From assembly GCF_010233585.1 (NCBI RefSeq), contig NZ_CP045997.1:5558065-5622064 (forward strand): 64,000 bases of DNA. The letters run 5' to 3'. Below are positions 54,849-63,725 of the stretch, in pieces. A program made the translations under genes and the position numbers. Below the pieces are notes generated by a model that was not told the DNA's origin, did no database searches, and saw nothing but the letters and a program-made list of their open reading frames with translations. Each line of letters starts with the position of its first letter. Within the stretch, counting starts at the first letter, position 1. This DNA is from Spirosoma endbachense. Lineage in GTDB: Bacteria; Bacteroidota; Bacteroidia; Cytophagales; Spirosomataceae.

Positions 54849-55223
54849 TCAATCGTCATTGCCATGTTTGTTAATTGGGAATTCATCGCTGATCCAGATT
54901 CGGGTGTAAATAGCCATTTGTCGCTGGCAGGTGGCAATTTTGTTGAGCCAGGCCCAGGCGAAACTATGTACAGGCAGTGGCCAGTCAATTTCAGAAGACC
55001 AACTGTATTGCCGGCTTAATTCATGGAGGAAGCTATCTTCATCTTTCAGACACCCAATCGAATGGCCAGCACCTGCCTGATTCGAATCGACCGCGAGTTG
55101 CAAATCGTGATCGCAACTGAGACGCAGCAAAGAATCAGTATCACAACAACATCTGAATTGATGGCTACCGAACTCGTGAAGCAGTACCAGCTGATCCCCC
55201 AACGGCTGCTGTTGATTGAACAT
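54849..55223 (-). CDS. Possible small protein, start uncertain
   Basis: The C-terminal half of this 124-codon frame reads like a folded protein (YSWSSEIDWPLPVHSFAWAW, then QRQMAIYTRIWISDEF). The N-terminal half overlaps, in antisense, the better-supported plus-strand gene at 55023. If real, the protein probably starts later, near 55020. No family is recognised. Confidence 0.25.
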   Translation of the reverse strand: MFNQQQPLGDQLVLLHEFGSHQFRCCCDTDSLLRLSCDHDLQLAVDSNQAGAGHSIGCLKDEDSFLHELSRQYSWSSEIDWPLPVHSFAWAWLNKIATCQRQMAIYTRIWISDEFPINKHGNDD

Positions 55224-55370
55224 TATCCTGAATCAACAAGACCTCAGCTCTATGGCGAATCATACTATCTGGTCACCTTTACCTGGGTGGGTCAACAGGC
55301 CAGTAAGGCGATACGGCAACCCCTCCCGTTGTCTGAATTTAAGGAGGTCTTACAGGCTATAGTGAGCTGA
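55023..55370 (+). CDS. Small conserved hypothetical protein
   Basis: A 115-residue cytosolic protein. It starts EEAIFIFQTPNRMASTCLIRIDRELQIVIATE, has ELMATELVKQYQLIPQRLLLIEHYPES, and ends VTFTWVGQQASKAIRQPLPLSEFKEVL. The sequence resembles small hypothetical proteins recalled from Spirosoma accessory regions; that is memory, not a search. The function is unknown. It and the coiled-coil gene at 55534 may belong to an accessory island. Confidence 0.55.
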   Translation: MEEAIFIFQTPNRMASTCLIRIDRELQIVIATETQQRISITTTSELMATELVKQYQLIPQRLLLIEHYPESTRPQLYGESYYLVTFTWVGQQASKAIRQPLPLSEFKEVLQAIVS

Positions 55371-55533
55371 GACGACAAAACCTTATTCGGGGAACACGGC
55401 TACCACTTGAGGAGCATCAATACGGCGAAGTCCTATTCAGTATGAATAGCCTGCAACGAGTAAACAGATTCCTCACGACGAAATAGAATTACGCCGGCCG
55501 TAACTTAAGTTCGATACTATTTTTAACCACAGG

Positions 55534-55794
55534 ATGACAATGCCTCAACGACAGCAACTTAATCAGCAACTACAACAACTCGAAGCCGACATTGCTCGCA
55601 GCCGCCAAGCCATCCAGGCTTATATGAGCCTTTTATTTAGTTATAGTCAGCTAGCCGATCTGGAAACCGGGAGTCGGTTAATCATCGATATGACTGATCG
55701 ACTTGTTGCAGAACGTCAGCAGTATGAAACGATCACTGCTCATCATGATGAGCTGCTTCGTCAGCTAGGCAGGCTAACCAGCCAAGCAGATTAA
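55534..55794 (+). CDS. Small coiled-coil hypothetical protein
   Basis: An 86-residue protein almost wholly helical, with heptad-like leucines and glutamines (LNQQLQQLEADIARSRQAIQA and DRLVAERQQYETITAHHDELLRQL). It has no signal peptide or membrane helix and is likely an oligomerising or adaptor protein. It is not recognised as a known family. It lies 163 bp after the small gene at 55023 on the same strand. Confidence 0.5.
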   Translation: MTMPQRQQLNQQLQQLEADIARSRQAIQAYMSLLFSYSQLADLETGSRLIIDMTDRLVAERQQYETITAHHDELLRQLGRLTSQAD

Positions 55795-55940
55795 ATTCTG
55801 TAAGTCAACTGTGACTTAACGCGAAACGATCTCGATCCGAGAGGGGAGGGAGTTTTCTGCCAAAGCAACTAGCTACTGCTTCACGGATTATGACCAATAC
55901 GGAAGGATGTTGACTTTTAGTTTGACCAATAGACCAGTGG

Positions 55941-57647
55941 TCACGAAAGATTAAGTATATGGTGAAATGGTGTAAACCCGGTTAGATAAACGGTGGGCGT
56001 ATCCATTGCCGGAAGGGCTCCCCGTAGCTGCACGCCTTTGTGTTCGGCTTTACCCGGCCCAAAATTGATGGTGTCGGAACCAACCGTATACGAGCCCGAT
56101 TCACCTGATAAGAGGTACGAATTAACTTTTTTCGGATGTTTGATCACACCCGCCAATGTACCACCCGCCCGAAAGATGAGTTCAAGCGCCACGGGTACGC
56201 CTTCCGTACCTGTAATGTCAATCGCTATCTGTAGCCCATTCGCTGCCTCTTTAACTTTTACAGTCGTATCAAGCATCTGGACTTCACTCTGTTGGCGGTC
56301 GGCCCTTGGCATTTTGTCCCAATCACCCTCAGTGTCAATCTTGTCGGCAGAAAATGGCTGATAATAAGGGCCATCGAGCGATTTCTGCATAACCCACGTA
56401 TCACCCTGCTGCTCAATTTTGTCGGTTTGAAACTGTCCTTTCCCGAAGAATGAAGCCGCCACTCGCATACCTTGCAAAACAGCATTACCTTTATGAAAGG
56501 TGAGCCAGCTGGCATTGTTCGACAAGAGCGTGGTGTCCCAGTTAGTTCGCCGGATACGCACCACACCTGAGTAGGGAAAGGCTTTGGCGTAGCTGGTTGG
56601 TAAAGGCTTGCTGGCCGGTAGTTCGTTCCAGAGCATTGGGTCTTCCAGGAAATAATCGAGATAGCCCGCCAGTTGCTCTGAGGGACAGGTCTTTTCAATT
56701 AACCGACACATGGCTGCCATTTCACCGTTTTTGTCGAGCAGGGCCATGTAGCGATAGCAGTAGTAATACTTGGCCATAGTACCGATAGTGCCCTTGTCCT
56801 GCCGATTCGAAGCCTCCGTCACGACCTCGCCATTCGGGTGGACGTAGTAAAGCGTCATCATCAGATTTTTGCGAACCGGCTCATATAGCTCCGGCTTTTT
56901 CAGGCCTCGGGCCATGATGATCAGCGATCGATCAACAATGGGCGAATAGGTATTGGTGCTCTTTTCATTGAATTGGCCGTCGGGGTCCAGGTCAATATGC
57001 TCGGCCAGCCATTGGTCGATACGTTTGGTGTACCGGGGATCAGGAAACACCTCGTTTAATTTTGTCAGTGCCGCCGATACCACCCACCGATGGTTTGGCG
57101 TATGAATACCACCTACACTAAGGGCGTCACCCGCCTTTGTCAAAAATGTTTTTAGTAAATCGAGGGTTGTTTCCGAACCGGTACTATTGGCTTGTTTCAG
57201 AAATTTATACGCCGGAATGATATTCTCCAGCAGGAAAGCCGTGTCGGGCGTTGAATGGAAATTGGTTTCCAGCAAATCAATCGTGCCATCGGCATGCTGC
57301 ATCTTAAGCAAAGCCCGAACCGCAGCCTCCACCTCTTTTAGAACCTCTTTGGATTGATAATGAGCAGATTCCGGACAGGCAATCAAGGTGGATGCCCGCA
57401 TGATAAACCCGCTTGTAGAATGCGGATTCGGTATGTCCATATCGTTCATGTAGCTCCCCACATACCTGCTGGCCGGGTCTGTGACCTTTATCGGTTTATA
57501 ATTGGCCAATTGCTGATCGTTGATTTTTATCCACTCGAGCAACCAGGCTGGTTTGGTGGGAGCTATAGTGATAATCCCCTTAAATCCCAGTGCCGGAATC
57601 AGGCAAAGGGATGAAGCACTGAGTGTTACAAAATTTCGTCTTTTCAT
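55941..57647 (-). CDS. Secreted toroid-fold protein, possible polysaccharide lyase
   Basis: A 568-residue protein with a twin-arginine-like or Sec signal (KRRNFVTLSASSLCLIPALGF). The N-terminal 330 residues are helical repeats of an (alpha/alpha) toroid, for example ALLKMQHADGTIDLLETNFHSTPDTAF and NHRWVVSAALTKLNEVF, where the conserved NHR and YYCYRY residues resemble polysaccharide lyase active-site words. The C-terminal part (from about 350) is beta-rich like heparinase/lyase sandwich domains. It likely acts on uronic-acid glycans together with the glucuronoyl esterase next to it, but the family is not firmly identified. Confidence 0.65.
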   Translation of the reverse strand: MKRRNFVTLSASSLCLIPALGFKGIITIAPTKPAWLLEWIKINDQQLANYKPIKVTDPASRYVGSYMNDMDIPNPHSTSGFIMRASTLIACPESAHYQSKEVLKEVEAAVRALLKMQHADGTIDLLETNFHSTPDTAFLLENIIPAYKFLKQANSTGSETTLDLLKTFLTKAGDALSVGGIHTPNHRWVVSAALTKLNEVFPDPRYTKRIDQWLAEHIDLDPDGQFNEKSTNTYSPIVDRSLIIMARGLKKPELYEPVRKNLMMTLYYVHPNGEVVTEASNRQDKGTIGTMAKYYYCYRYMALLDKNGEMAAMCRLIEKTCPSEQLAGYLDYFLEDPMLWNELPASKPLPTSYAKAFPYSGVVRIRRTNWDTTLLSNNASWLTFHKGNAVLQGMRVAASFFGKGQFQTDKIEQQGDTWVMQKSLDGPYYQPFSADKIDTEGDWDKMPRADRQQSEVQMLDTTVKVKEAANGLQIAIDITGTEGVPVALELIFRAGGTLAGVIKHPKKVNSYLLSGESGSYTVGSDTINFGPGKAEHKGVQLRGALPAMDTPTVYLTGFTPFHHILNLS

Positions 57648-58171
57648 TGCAGAATATCTTACCTATATCGGACAGCATCTCTGCTGTCCAGCCGACAGAT
57701 TTTCGGCCGTAATGAAGCCATAAAGAGAGCCAGCTTTACGGTTGCCGATTACGGCAATGGCCCCAACCTTCTTTGGGAAACCCATCGCTGTTGGCCACCC
57801 GCAAGCCTTGCTGTTACTTGCTTTCAGAAAGTGGATTGGGCAGGTAATTTACTACTACGCCATCATCTCGACTCTGCCAAACGGCATGGTTCAGGTTTTC
57901 GATCCTGACAGCCATTTTGCAAAAACTGGCCATCTCATGGAGTAAATTTTCTGCTTATTATCATCTTAGAGTATGTAGGGGACGCGTGGTCAGTTTGCTA
58001 CGAAATCTACTGGCCATACCTCCGAAGTCTCCAGATAAATTCGTGGGTTTGCCTTTGACAAAGCGCTAAACCGCTCTGTCAGCCTGATTGGTGAAGGATG
58101 ATAATTAAGTAGGCTGACAGGCTTTACAAACGTATTCAGGGATCAATAATTTTTACCATTAATCCATCGTC
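57648..58171. other. Intergenic region between divergent glycan genes
   Basis: These 524 bases separate the toroid protein and the CE15 esterase. A 67-codon plus-strand frame at 57742-57945 lacks an ATG and is not called. The only clear structure is the inverted repeat at 58076-58120. Confidence 0.5.
58076..58120. repeat. Inverted repeat upstream of the esterase, possible operator
   Basis: CTGTCAGCCT (58076-58085) and AGGCTGACAG (58111-58120) are perfect 10-base inverted copies with 25 bases between. The right half ends 51 bp before the start codon. Such a spaced palindrome could bind a dimeric regulator. Confidence 0.5.
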
Positions 58172-59368
58172 ATGCAGTATTTAAAAAGTTTTGCCTTCTT
58201 TTTTTTCGTTATACTAATCAAGGGGCACGCCCAGAATGCTTTTCAGGCAAATTACGACGAATCGAAAGTTCCACCTTATACGTTACCCGACGTTTTAAAA
58301 ACGACTGGAAACGTGGCAGTTAAAAGTAAGGTGATGTGGGAAAAAATAAGACGCCCTGAAATAATTAAACTTTTTGAAGAGAATGTGTACGGCCAAATGC
58401 CTAAATCCTATGAACGACTTACTTACTCGATAAAAAATGAAAATGCTGGCGCAATGGCTGGTAAAGCAACCTTGAAAGAAGTACTTATTGAGGTCGTAAA
58501 TAACAATAAGCCGGTAAAAATAAATCTTGTACTTTTTGTTCCTAATAAGCAGAAAAAACCAGTTCCGGTTTTCGTGCTGATCAATAATCGGGGTAAAAAT
58601 AATACTGATCCGACCCGAGCGGAAAAAAGTGATTTCTGGCCGGCAGAAATGGTAATTGACAGTGGGTATGCAATCGCGGCATTTCATGTTAGCGATCTGG
58701 CTCCTGATGATACGGCTAAATACGTAGACGGAGTGCTCCAGTTATATCCTGAGCAATTGACTGCAAACAATGGTATGCGGGCCATTGGTGCCTGGGCCTG
58801 GGGTGCTAGTCGCGTACTGGATTATTTTGAAAAAGATGCCGCTATAGATGCTAAAAAGGTCGTCGTTGTGGGACATTCACGGGGGGGCAAAGCATCGTTA
58901 TGGGCGGCTGCCGGGGATCAACGTTTTGCAATGTGTGTTACTAATTGTTCGGGTAATACGGGTGCAGCACTATCCCGCAGGCGATTTGGTGAAACGGTTG
59001 GTCGAATCAATACCGTTTTCCCACACTGGTTTACAAAAAATTATAAGAAATTCAATAATAACGAAGATTCATTGCCCGTAGACCAGCACATGCTGATTGC
59101 CGCTATCGCACCAAGACCGCTTTATGCGACGAACGCTTCGAAAGATCTTTGGGCCGACCCAAAAGGGACATTTTTATCCTTAAAAAATGCCGAGAAAGTG
59201 TATGCGTTATTCGGCCTTAAATCAAATCTCAATTCAGATCCTCCTGCTATAAATCAACCCATTATCAACTCACAATTAGGCTACCATATACGAGAAGGAG
59301 AACATAACCTGACGACCTTCGACTGGAGCAATTTTATAAAATTTGCAAACGCTCATTTAAAAAAGTAA
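58172..59368 (+). CDS. Glucuronoyl esterase-like alpha/beta hydrolase (CE15)
   Basis: A 398-residue exported protein (signal peptide FAFFFFVILIKGHAQ). The nucleophile S236 is in the CE15 motif VVGHSRGGKASLWAAA and the catalytic histidine is H378 in YHIREGEHNLTTFDW. RAIGAWAWGASRVLDYF and TNCSGNTGAALSRR(R)FGETV are further CE15 marks. Such enzymes cut ester links between 4-O-methylglucuronic acid and lignin or alcohols in plant cell walls. It supports a plant-polysaccharide role for this locus. Base composition is AT-richer than most neighbours. Confidence 0.92.
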   Translation: MQYLKSFAFFFFVILIKGHAQNAFQANYDESKVPPYTLPDVLKTTGNVAVKSKVMWEKIRRPEIIKLFEENVYGQMPKSYERLTYSIKNENAGAMAGKATLKEVLIEVVNNNKPVKINLVLFVPNKQKKPVPVFVLINNRGKNNTDPTRAEKSDFWPAEMVIDSGYAIAAFHVSDLAPDDTAKYVDGVLQLYPEQLTANNGMRAIGAWAWGASRVLDYFEKDAAIDAKKVVVVGHSRGGKASLWAAAGDQRFAMCVTNCSGNTGAALSRRRFGETVGRINTVFPHWFTKNYKKFNNNEDSLPVDQHMLIAAIAPRPLYATNASKDLWADPKGTFLSLKNAEKVYALFGLKSNLNSDPPAINQPIINSQLGYHIREGEHNLTTFDWSNFIKFANAHLKK

Positions 59369-59441
59369 GCTGTTGGTTAGTTGTAAGTTCTCTAAAAAGA
59401 GAAGACGTAATTGTTGATGTGATGTCGGTTTCTTGGGTGTG

Positions 59442-59579
59442 GTGTCGGTTTCTTCAAACCGACACAGCGAGGACGGTTCCTCGATGCGACGGTTCGCCGT
59501 GGTGATTCTCCAAACCTCGTCGTTCAGGCCAGATGCGGTTTGGAGAAACCGCAGAGGTCTGGTTTAAGAACCAGACCTC
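59442..59579. repeat. Repeat family C, copy 2, with further hairpins
   Basis: GTGTCGGTTT and AAACCGACAC (59442-59465) are followed by the AGCGAGGACGGTT tail shared with copy 1. Then come GCGGTTT/AAACCGC (59535-59552) and a perfect 11-base hairpin GAGGTCTGGTT/AACCAGACCTC (59554-59579). TTCTCCAAACC (59506-59516) can instead pair with GGTTTGGAGAA (59537-59547), so two folds compete. It sits between convergent genes. Confidence 0.75.
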
Positions 59580-59611
59580 ACGCCATCTCAGCCACCAGTA
59601 ACAGGCTAGTC

Positions 59612-62092
59612 TTACCTATAATTTAGAAATGTCGTCGCTTCGCACGCTTTGTCCGTTTTAAAGCGAATCCATCGGGCTTGAAAATCCTTCGGAAATTCAT
59701 AGTCGATCGTTTTTCCAGGAGCGACAGTAAAGGACTTGTACGTCATCCAGACGCCTGTGCCGACCGGGTCGGCTTCGATGGTAAAGGTTACTGGCTGATT
59801 GGCTTTGTGCGAAAGTTGCAGACTACGTTGGTCGTAGAACCCGATCAGGTAGGGATCGGAGGCTTCACTGGCTGTCACCGATGCGTTTTTCCAGGGACCA
59901 CCATGACCCGTTGGTTTGCCCAGTTTCCAGAGGTCATCGATGGTGCCTGCCCAAATGGCCGCCTTTTTATCGTCCGAGACAATGATGTGTTCGTTCTTTC
60001 CGGCTGCGCTCATATCGACACCCGTCATGACCAGCAGACCACGGTATGACGCATAATCATTGATGCGAAGATTATGAGATGAAACAGGGCGCATTTTAGC
60101 ATAACCATCGGCATTTTCGGCGGGCAATTCGTAGAACGTTCCGTGGCAATTGAGCAGGTCACGTTCTGTAGCCACTTCGCGGCAGATTCGAAGAGCGGCC
60201 TGATTTGTCAACTCTGTATAGGCATTATTGCCGAGTGGCAGCCGCCAGCGCCGTCCTTTGTCGTCAACAATCAAAACGCTCGATTCGTCAATCGTCACAA
60301 CGTTTTGAGGAATAGCAAACTTGGTTTTGAGAACGTTTACCGTTCCGGCATCCTCTTTCCGAACGAGTTGCATGTTGGCATTCAGTTCATAATAACCAAC
60401 ATCAGTCAATTGCCCGCCTTTGTAAGTCGATGCAGCCATGCCCAATGCCCGCCGATTAGCACCTAATCCATACATCAAACCACCGGATGTGTTTGCCGTT
60501 GCAACCGTGCTGAGCCCGGCAAACAGTGAACCGGCGGTCGTAGTACGCGTATCGTTCGCTGAATACGAGAAGTGCGCCGATAAATTGGCGGCTTTGTCCG
60601 ACTTAACCCGAATCCATTCGCCAGGTGTATCTGCGCTAAAGGGTACGTGTGTAGACTTGTGCCCACCAACGGTCACCGTTTGCTGTGAAGCCCAGCTACC
60701 CTTTCCGGTTTTATCCACCTCGAATGTAATCCGGACATCATTGTCGCTGTTATTTTGAATCCAGGCCGAGCGATTGGCCCAACCGGCAAACAGAAACGGC
60801 TCGGAGGTTTCATTGGCTTTAACCGGTTCGTTTAACCAGACCGCCCCTTCGGCTGTGTTTGGGCCAAGCTGGTCGGGTAGATTCAGGGAGGTGAACCACA
60901 GATTTGAGTTCGATTGGCCGGGCCCTTCAAGGCTACCCTTTACTTTTCGTTTATTCAAGAACTCTTTTTGGGCGGAATCATCGCACCCGAAAACTAACTG
61001 ATTGTTCCAGCGAGTATAATCACCGATCACTTTCAGATACGCTGAGCGGGGTCTGATACCAGCTGTATTCGCTGCGGTGAAATCGCCGGGAAACCGCCAG
61101 AACATACCATGCATAGTCATCAGGTAGTCAGGTTGCTGGGTTGTTCCGACATCCCGGATGCGGGGCCACTCGGTATTCCAGCCATGAGCGCCATCGTACG
61201 AATGGCTGGCTTTAGGAAGTCGAAAAAAATGCCATCCTGTCGCTTTTTCACGCACACCCAGCAGCACGGATTTATGATCCCAGCCGGTAGCCCAGATTGG
61301 ATCAGTTTCCGGGTTTTTATTCCCGTAAATACCCCCCGGACCAGTCACCTCAACAAACTGATTTCGTCGGACTACTTTCCAGTCTTTACCGTTCCATTCT
61401 GAAAGTGAGCCCGCATCAATGTCGAACTGGACCAATGCTTTGGCACCTGGTTCGCCATTATTGGAATAGACCATAACGCCCTGACCAGAATAAAAACCTT
61501 TGCCGTGCGCACCGGGCAACAACGTGTTTTGCAGGTTATTCGATTCGTCCGATTCTTTTTTCCGATTGACATTACCATCCTCATAGAGCATAGTCGGAGC
61601 CAGGGTATTGACATCTACTTCATAAAAGCCTTCTTCCATCGTTCCGTAATAGATCTTTCCTTTCGGATCGGTCAGATGGCGGGCATTTCCGGTATGACGC
61701 CCAGGCATCGTTTTGTAGGGAATTACCCGAACGTTTGCCTTGCTGTCGATGGCGTAGGGACCAATAAATAGTTGATTACTCTCCGGATGGATCATCCGGT
61801 TGGCAGGGGTGCCGCCAATGCTTTCTGACCGGACGATCTGCTTTAAATCGGGGGTTATTTCGTATAATTTATCGGACGACCCAAACGGCAAATGCGGGCC
61901 GTAGGTGACAACCCAGAGATTACCCGCCCAAGGCACAACGGCTCCCGTACCACATTCACCTTCGTTATTATACATGGCTAATTGTGGATAAATTCCGCTG
62001 TAAGACGGCAACTTTTTAGACTGGGCGATGGATAAATCACCTTGTGCAAAGAGCCATCCAATAAGGCAGGCAGAAAGAAAATACGTTTTCAT
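59612..62092 (-). CDS. Large secreted protein of the glycan locus (propeller-like), function unknown
   Basis: An 826-residue protein; the ATG at 62092 gives a signal peptide (YFLSACLIGWLFAQGDLSIAQ). The first 350 residues have repeated short motifs such as LWVVTYGPHLPFG, NQLFIGPYAID and KIYYGTMEEGFYEVD that look like blades of a beta-propeller. The C-terminal third contains two related sandwich-like repeats (FAGWANRSAWIQNNSDNDVRI around residue 470 and LIGFYDQRSLQLSHKANQPVTF around residue 770). It lies 44 bp after the SusD gene on the same strand, so it is probably part of that operon. It could be a glycan-binding or hydrolytic protein. Confidence 0.7.
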   Translation of the reverse strand: MKTYFLSACLIGWLFAQGDLSIAQSKKLPSYSGIYPQLAMYNNEGECGTGAVVPWAGNLWVVTYGPHLPFGSSDKLYEITPDLKQIVRSESIGGTPANRMIHPESNQLFIGPYAIDSKANVRVIPYKTMPGRHTGNARHLTDPKGKIYYGTMEEGFYEVDVNTLAPTMLYEDGNVNRKKESDESNNLQNTLLPGAHGKGFYSGQGVMVYSNNGEPGAKALVQFDIDAGSLSEWNGKDWKVVRRNQFVEVTGPGGIYGNKNPETDPIWATGWDHKSVLLGVREKATGWHFFRLPKASHSYDGAHGWNTEWPRIRDVGTTQQPDYLMTMHGMFWRFPGDFTAANTAGIRPRSAYLKVIGDYTRWNNQLVFGCDDSAQKEFLNKRKVKGSLEGPGQSNSNLWFTSLNLPDQLGPNTAEGAVWLNEPVKANETSEPFLFAGWANRSAWIQNNSDNDVRITFEVDKTGKGSWASQQTVTVGGHKSTHVPFSADTPGEWIRVKSDKAANLSAHFSYSANDTRTTTAGSLFAGLSTVATANTSGGLMYGLGANRRALGMAASTYKGGQLTDVGYYELNANMQLVRKEDAGTVNVLKTKFAIPQNVVTIDESSVLIVDDKGRRWRLPLGNNAYTELTNQAALRICREVATERDLLNCHGTFYELPAENADGYAKMRPVSSHNLRINDYASYRGLLVMTGVDMSAAGKNEHIIVSDDKKAAIWAGTIDDLWKLGKPTGHGGPWKNASVTASEASDPYLIGFYDQRSLQLSHKANQPVTFTIEADPVGTGVWMTYKSFTVAPGKTIDYEFPKDFQARWIRFKTDKACEATTFLNYR

Positions 62093-62136
62093 TGAATTAA
62101 AAATAAGTTGATAATAGAACAGTATCCTGCATTGAT

Positions 62137-63621
62137 CTACTCCCAACCAGGATTCTGTGTCAATTTCGGATTGGCCTGAATTTCTTCCAGCGGAATGGGG
62201 TAATACCGGTGTTTTGCCAGCGGAGTACGAGTGGGATAAACATCGTTTACTGCTTTAGGAATTACGGTCAGGAAGGTGTTCGTCCGGGTCAGATCGAACC
62301 AGCGGTCAGCCTCGGCAAACAGCTCCCACGAACGCTCCTGGAGAACTGCGGCAATAAAAGCATCTTTGCCCAGGCCCGGAGTCAGGTCGCCCAGCCCCGC
62401 CCGTTTCCGAACCGTATTGATGTACCCGTACGCTGCGGCTGTCGCTCCATTCTGACGCGCTTCAGCTTCAGCCGCAACCAGGTATACGTCGGCCAGTCGG
62501 ATAATGGGAAAATTGCAGTTGTTGGCTTCAGCGATGGAGTTCGGATCGCGGTATTTACGAATCAAAACACCTTTTGGCGTTACTGGCGTGATATCCCGCT
62601 GTGGAACGATCTTACCCGACACATCACGATAGGTCGTGTCCAGCAACTGCCGTCGTTTATCGCTGGGCGAAAATGAGTCAAAGAAACCCTGATACGCAAA
62701 CCAGGACCCGAAGGACACTTTGGCATAATCCGGGCCAGAACTGTTGCGGGGACCGGCAATACCCATAACGGTTAACCAGCGGCTGGGCGTTACCCGATCC
62801 GCTTCAACGGCCCACATATTCTCGATACGGGCCGCATCTTCTTTGTCCACATCGAATACGTCAAGCACGTTTGGCATCAGCGCGTATTTGCCCGAATTGA
62901 TAGTCGCCTGCGCCATCTGTACCGCCTTTGCCCAGTCTTCATTATACAACGCCACCTTAGCATAGAGGCCTTGAATAGCTTCCTTGGAAGGCCGACCTTT
63001 TACTAAACCGGCTGAGTAGGAGGGTAATCCGGCAATAGCCTGCTCTAAATCACTGTAAATCTGCTTATAGATATCGGCCCGTGAACTTTTGGTGACGAGC
63101 GCTTCGGTTTCGCTGCTGCTTGCTCTGGTCTTTACCGGGATCTCGTTAAACGTTTTGGTGAGCGTCCAGTGGTATAGTGCCCGTAGCGCATAAGCTTCGG
63201 CAACGATTTCCGTCCGGCGCTGGGCATCCATCTGAATGGCAGGGACTTTCTCAATGACCCAGTTGGCATTTTCGATACCCTTGTAGCTAAATCGCCAGAC
63301 ACCCTGCGGCCCCTCGGTTTCATGACGTCCTGAGTTACGCTGGGCTGTGTAATAGGGGTCATACGAAAACAGCGTAATGGTATTCCGGCCCACAACGGCA
63401 CGAGGATAAGCCTGATCGGCCGCGAAATCCGACGCGGCAACTAACGGAAAACCATACAGATTGATCAGTGAACCCGACACCGACGCGATTCCCGCTTCGG
63501 CATCAGAGGCCGTTTTGTAAAAGTTGGTCGTAAAAATGGATGAATACACCGATTCATCCAGTTCGCTGCACGAAATCGTCAGGCCCGACAAAGCCATCAA
63601 CAGCAGAATTTGTTTCTTCAT
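62137..63621 (-). CDS. SusD/RagB-family outer-membrane glycan-binding lipoprotein
   Basis: A 494-residue SusD-like protein. The lipobox is LSGLTISC with the acylated Cys at residue 18 (ATG at 63621). It has the TPR-rich fold: FYKTASDAEAGIASVSGSLINLYG at the start, EAYALRALYHWTLTKTFNEIP in the core, IIRLADVYLVAAEAEARQNG, and the closing HRYYPIPLEEIQANPKLTQNPGW. It binds oligosaccharides at the cell surface and hands them to the SusC channel encoded just upstream. It is followed by the large secreted protein. Confidence 0.95.
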   Translation of the reverse strand: MKKQILLLMALSGLTISCSELDESVYSSIFTTNFYKTASDAEAGIASVSGSLINLYGFPLVAASDFAADQAYPRAVVGRNTITLFSYDPYYTAQRNSGRHETEGPQGVWRFSYKGIENANWVIEKVPAIQMDAQRRTEIVAEAYALRALYHWTLTKTFNEIPVKTRASSSETEALVTKSSRADIYKQIYSDLEQAIAGLPSYSAGLVKGRPSKEAIQGLYAKVALYNEDWAKAVQMAQATINSGKYALMPNVLDVFDVDKEDAARIENMWAVEADRVTPSRWLTVMGIAGPRNSSGPDYAKVSFGSWFAYQGFFDSFSPSDKRRQLLDTTYRDVSGKIVPQRDITPVTPKGVLIRKYRDPNSIAEANNCNFPIIRLADVYLVAAEAEARQNGATAAAYGYINTVRKRAGLGDLTPGLGKDAFIAAVLQERSWELFAEADRWFDLTRTNTFLTVIPKAVNDVYPTRTPLAKHRYYPIPLEEIQANPKLTQNPGWE

Positions 63622-63673
63622 GGGAGGAAAATGAATGAGTGAAAGTGTGAATGAGCGAATGAGTGAAAGAATT

Positions 63674-63725
63674 AATGAGTGAGCGATGAATGGGTTGGCG
63701 AGAGTTTTTTGCTCATTCACTCATT
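63674..63725. repeat. Stop-proximal intercistronic inverted repeat (SusC / SusD)
   Basis: AATGAGTGA-GC (63674-63684) pairs with GCTCATTCACTCATT (63711-63725) with a 4-base bulge. The right arm overlaps the SusC stop codon (63724-63726). The bases on to 63633 repeat the words GAATGAGTGAA several times. Confidence 0.6.

Noticed and set aside
57742..57945. 67-codon plus-strand frame between the glycan genes
   Set aside because: It has no ATG at its beginning, no known motif, and no neighbour relation.
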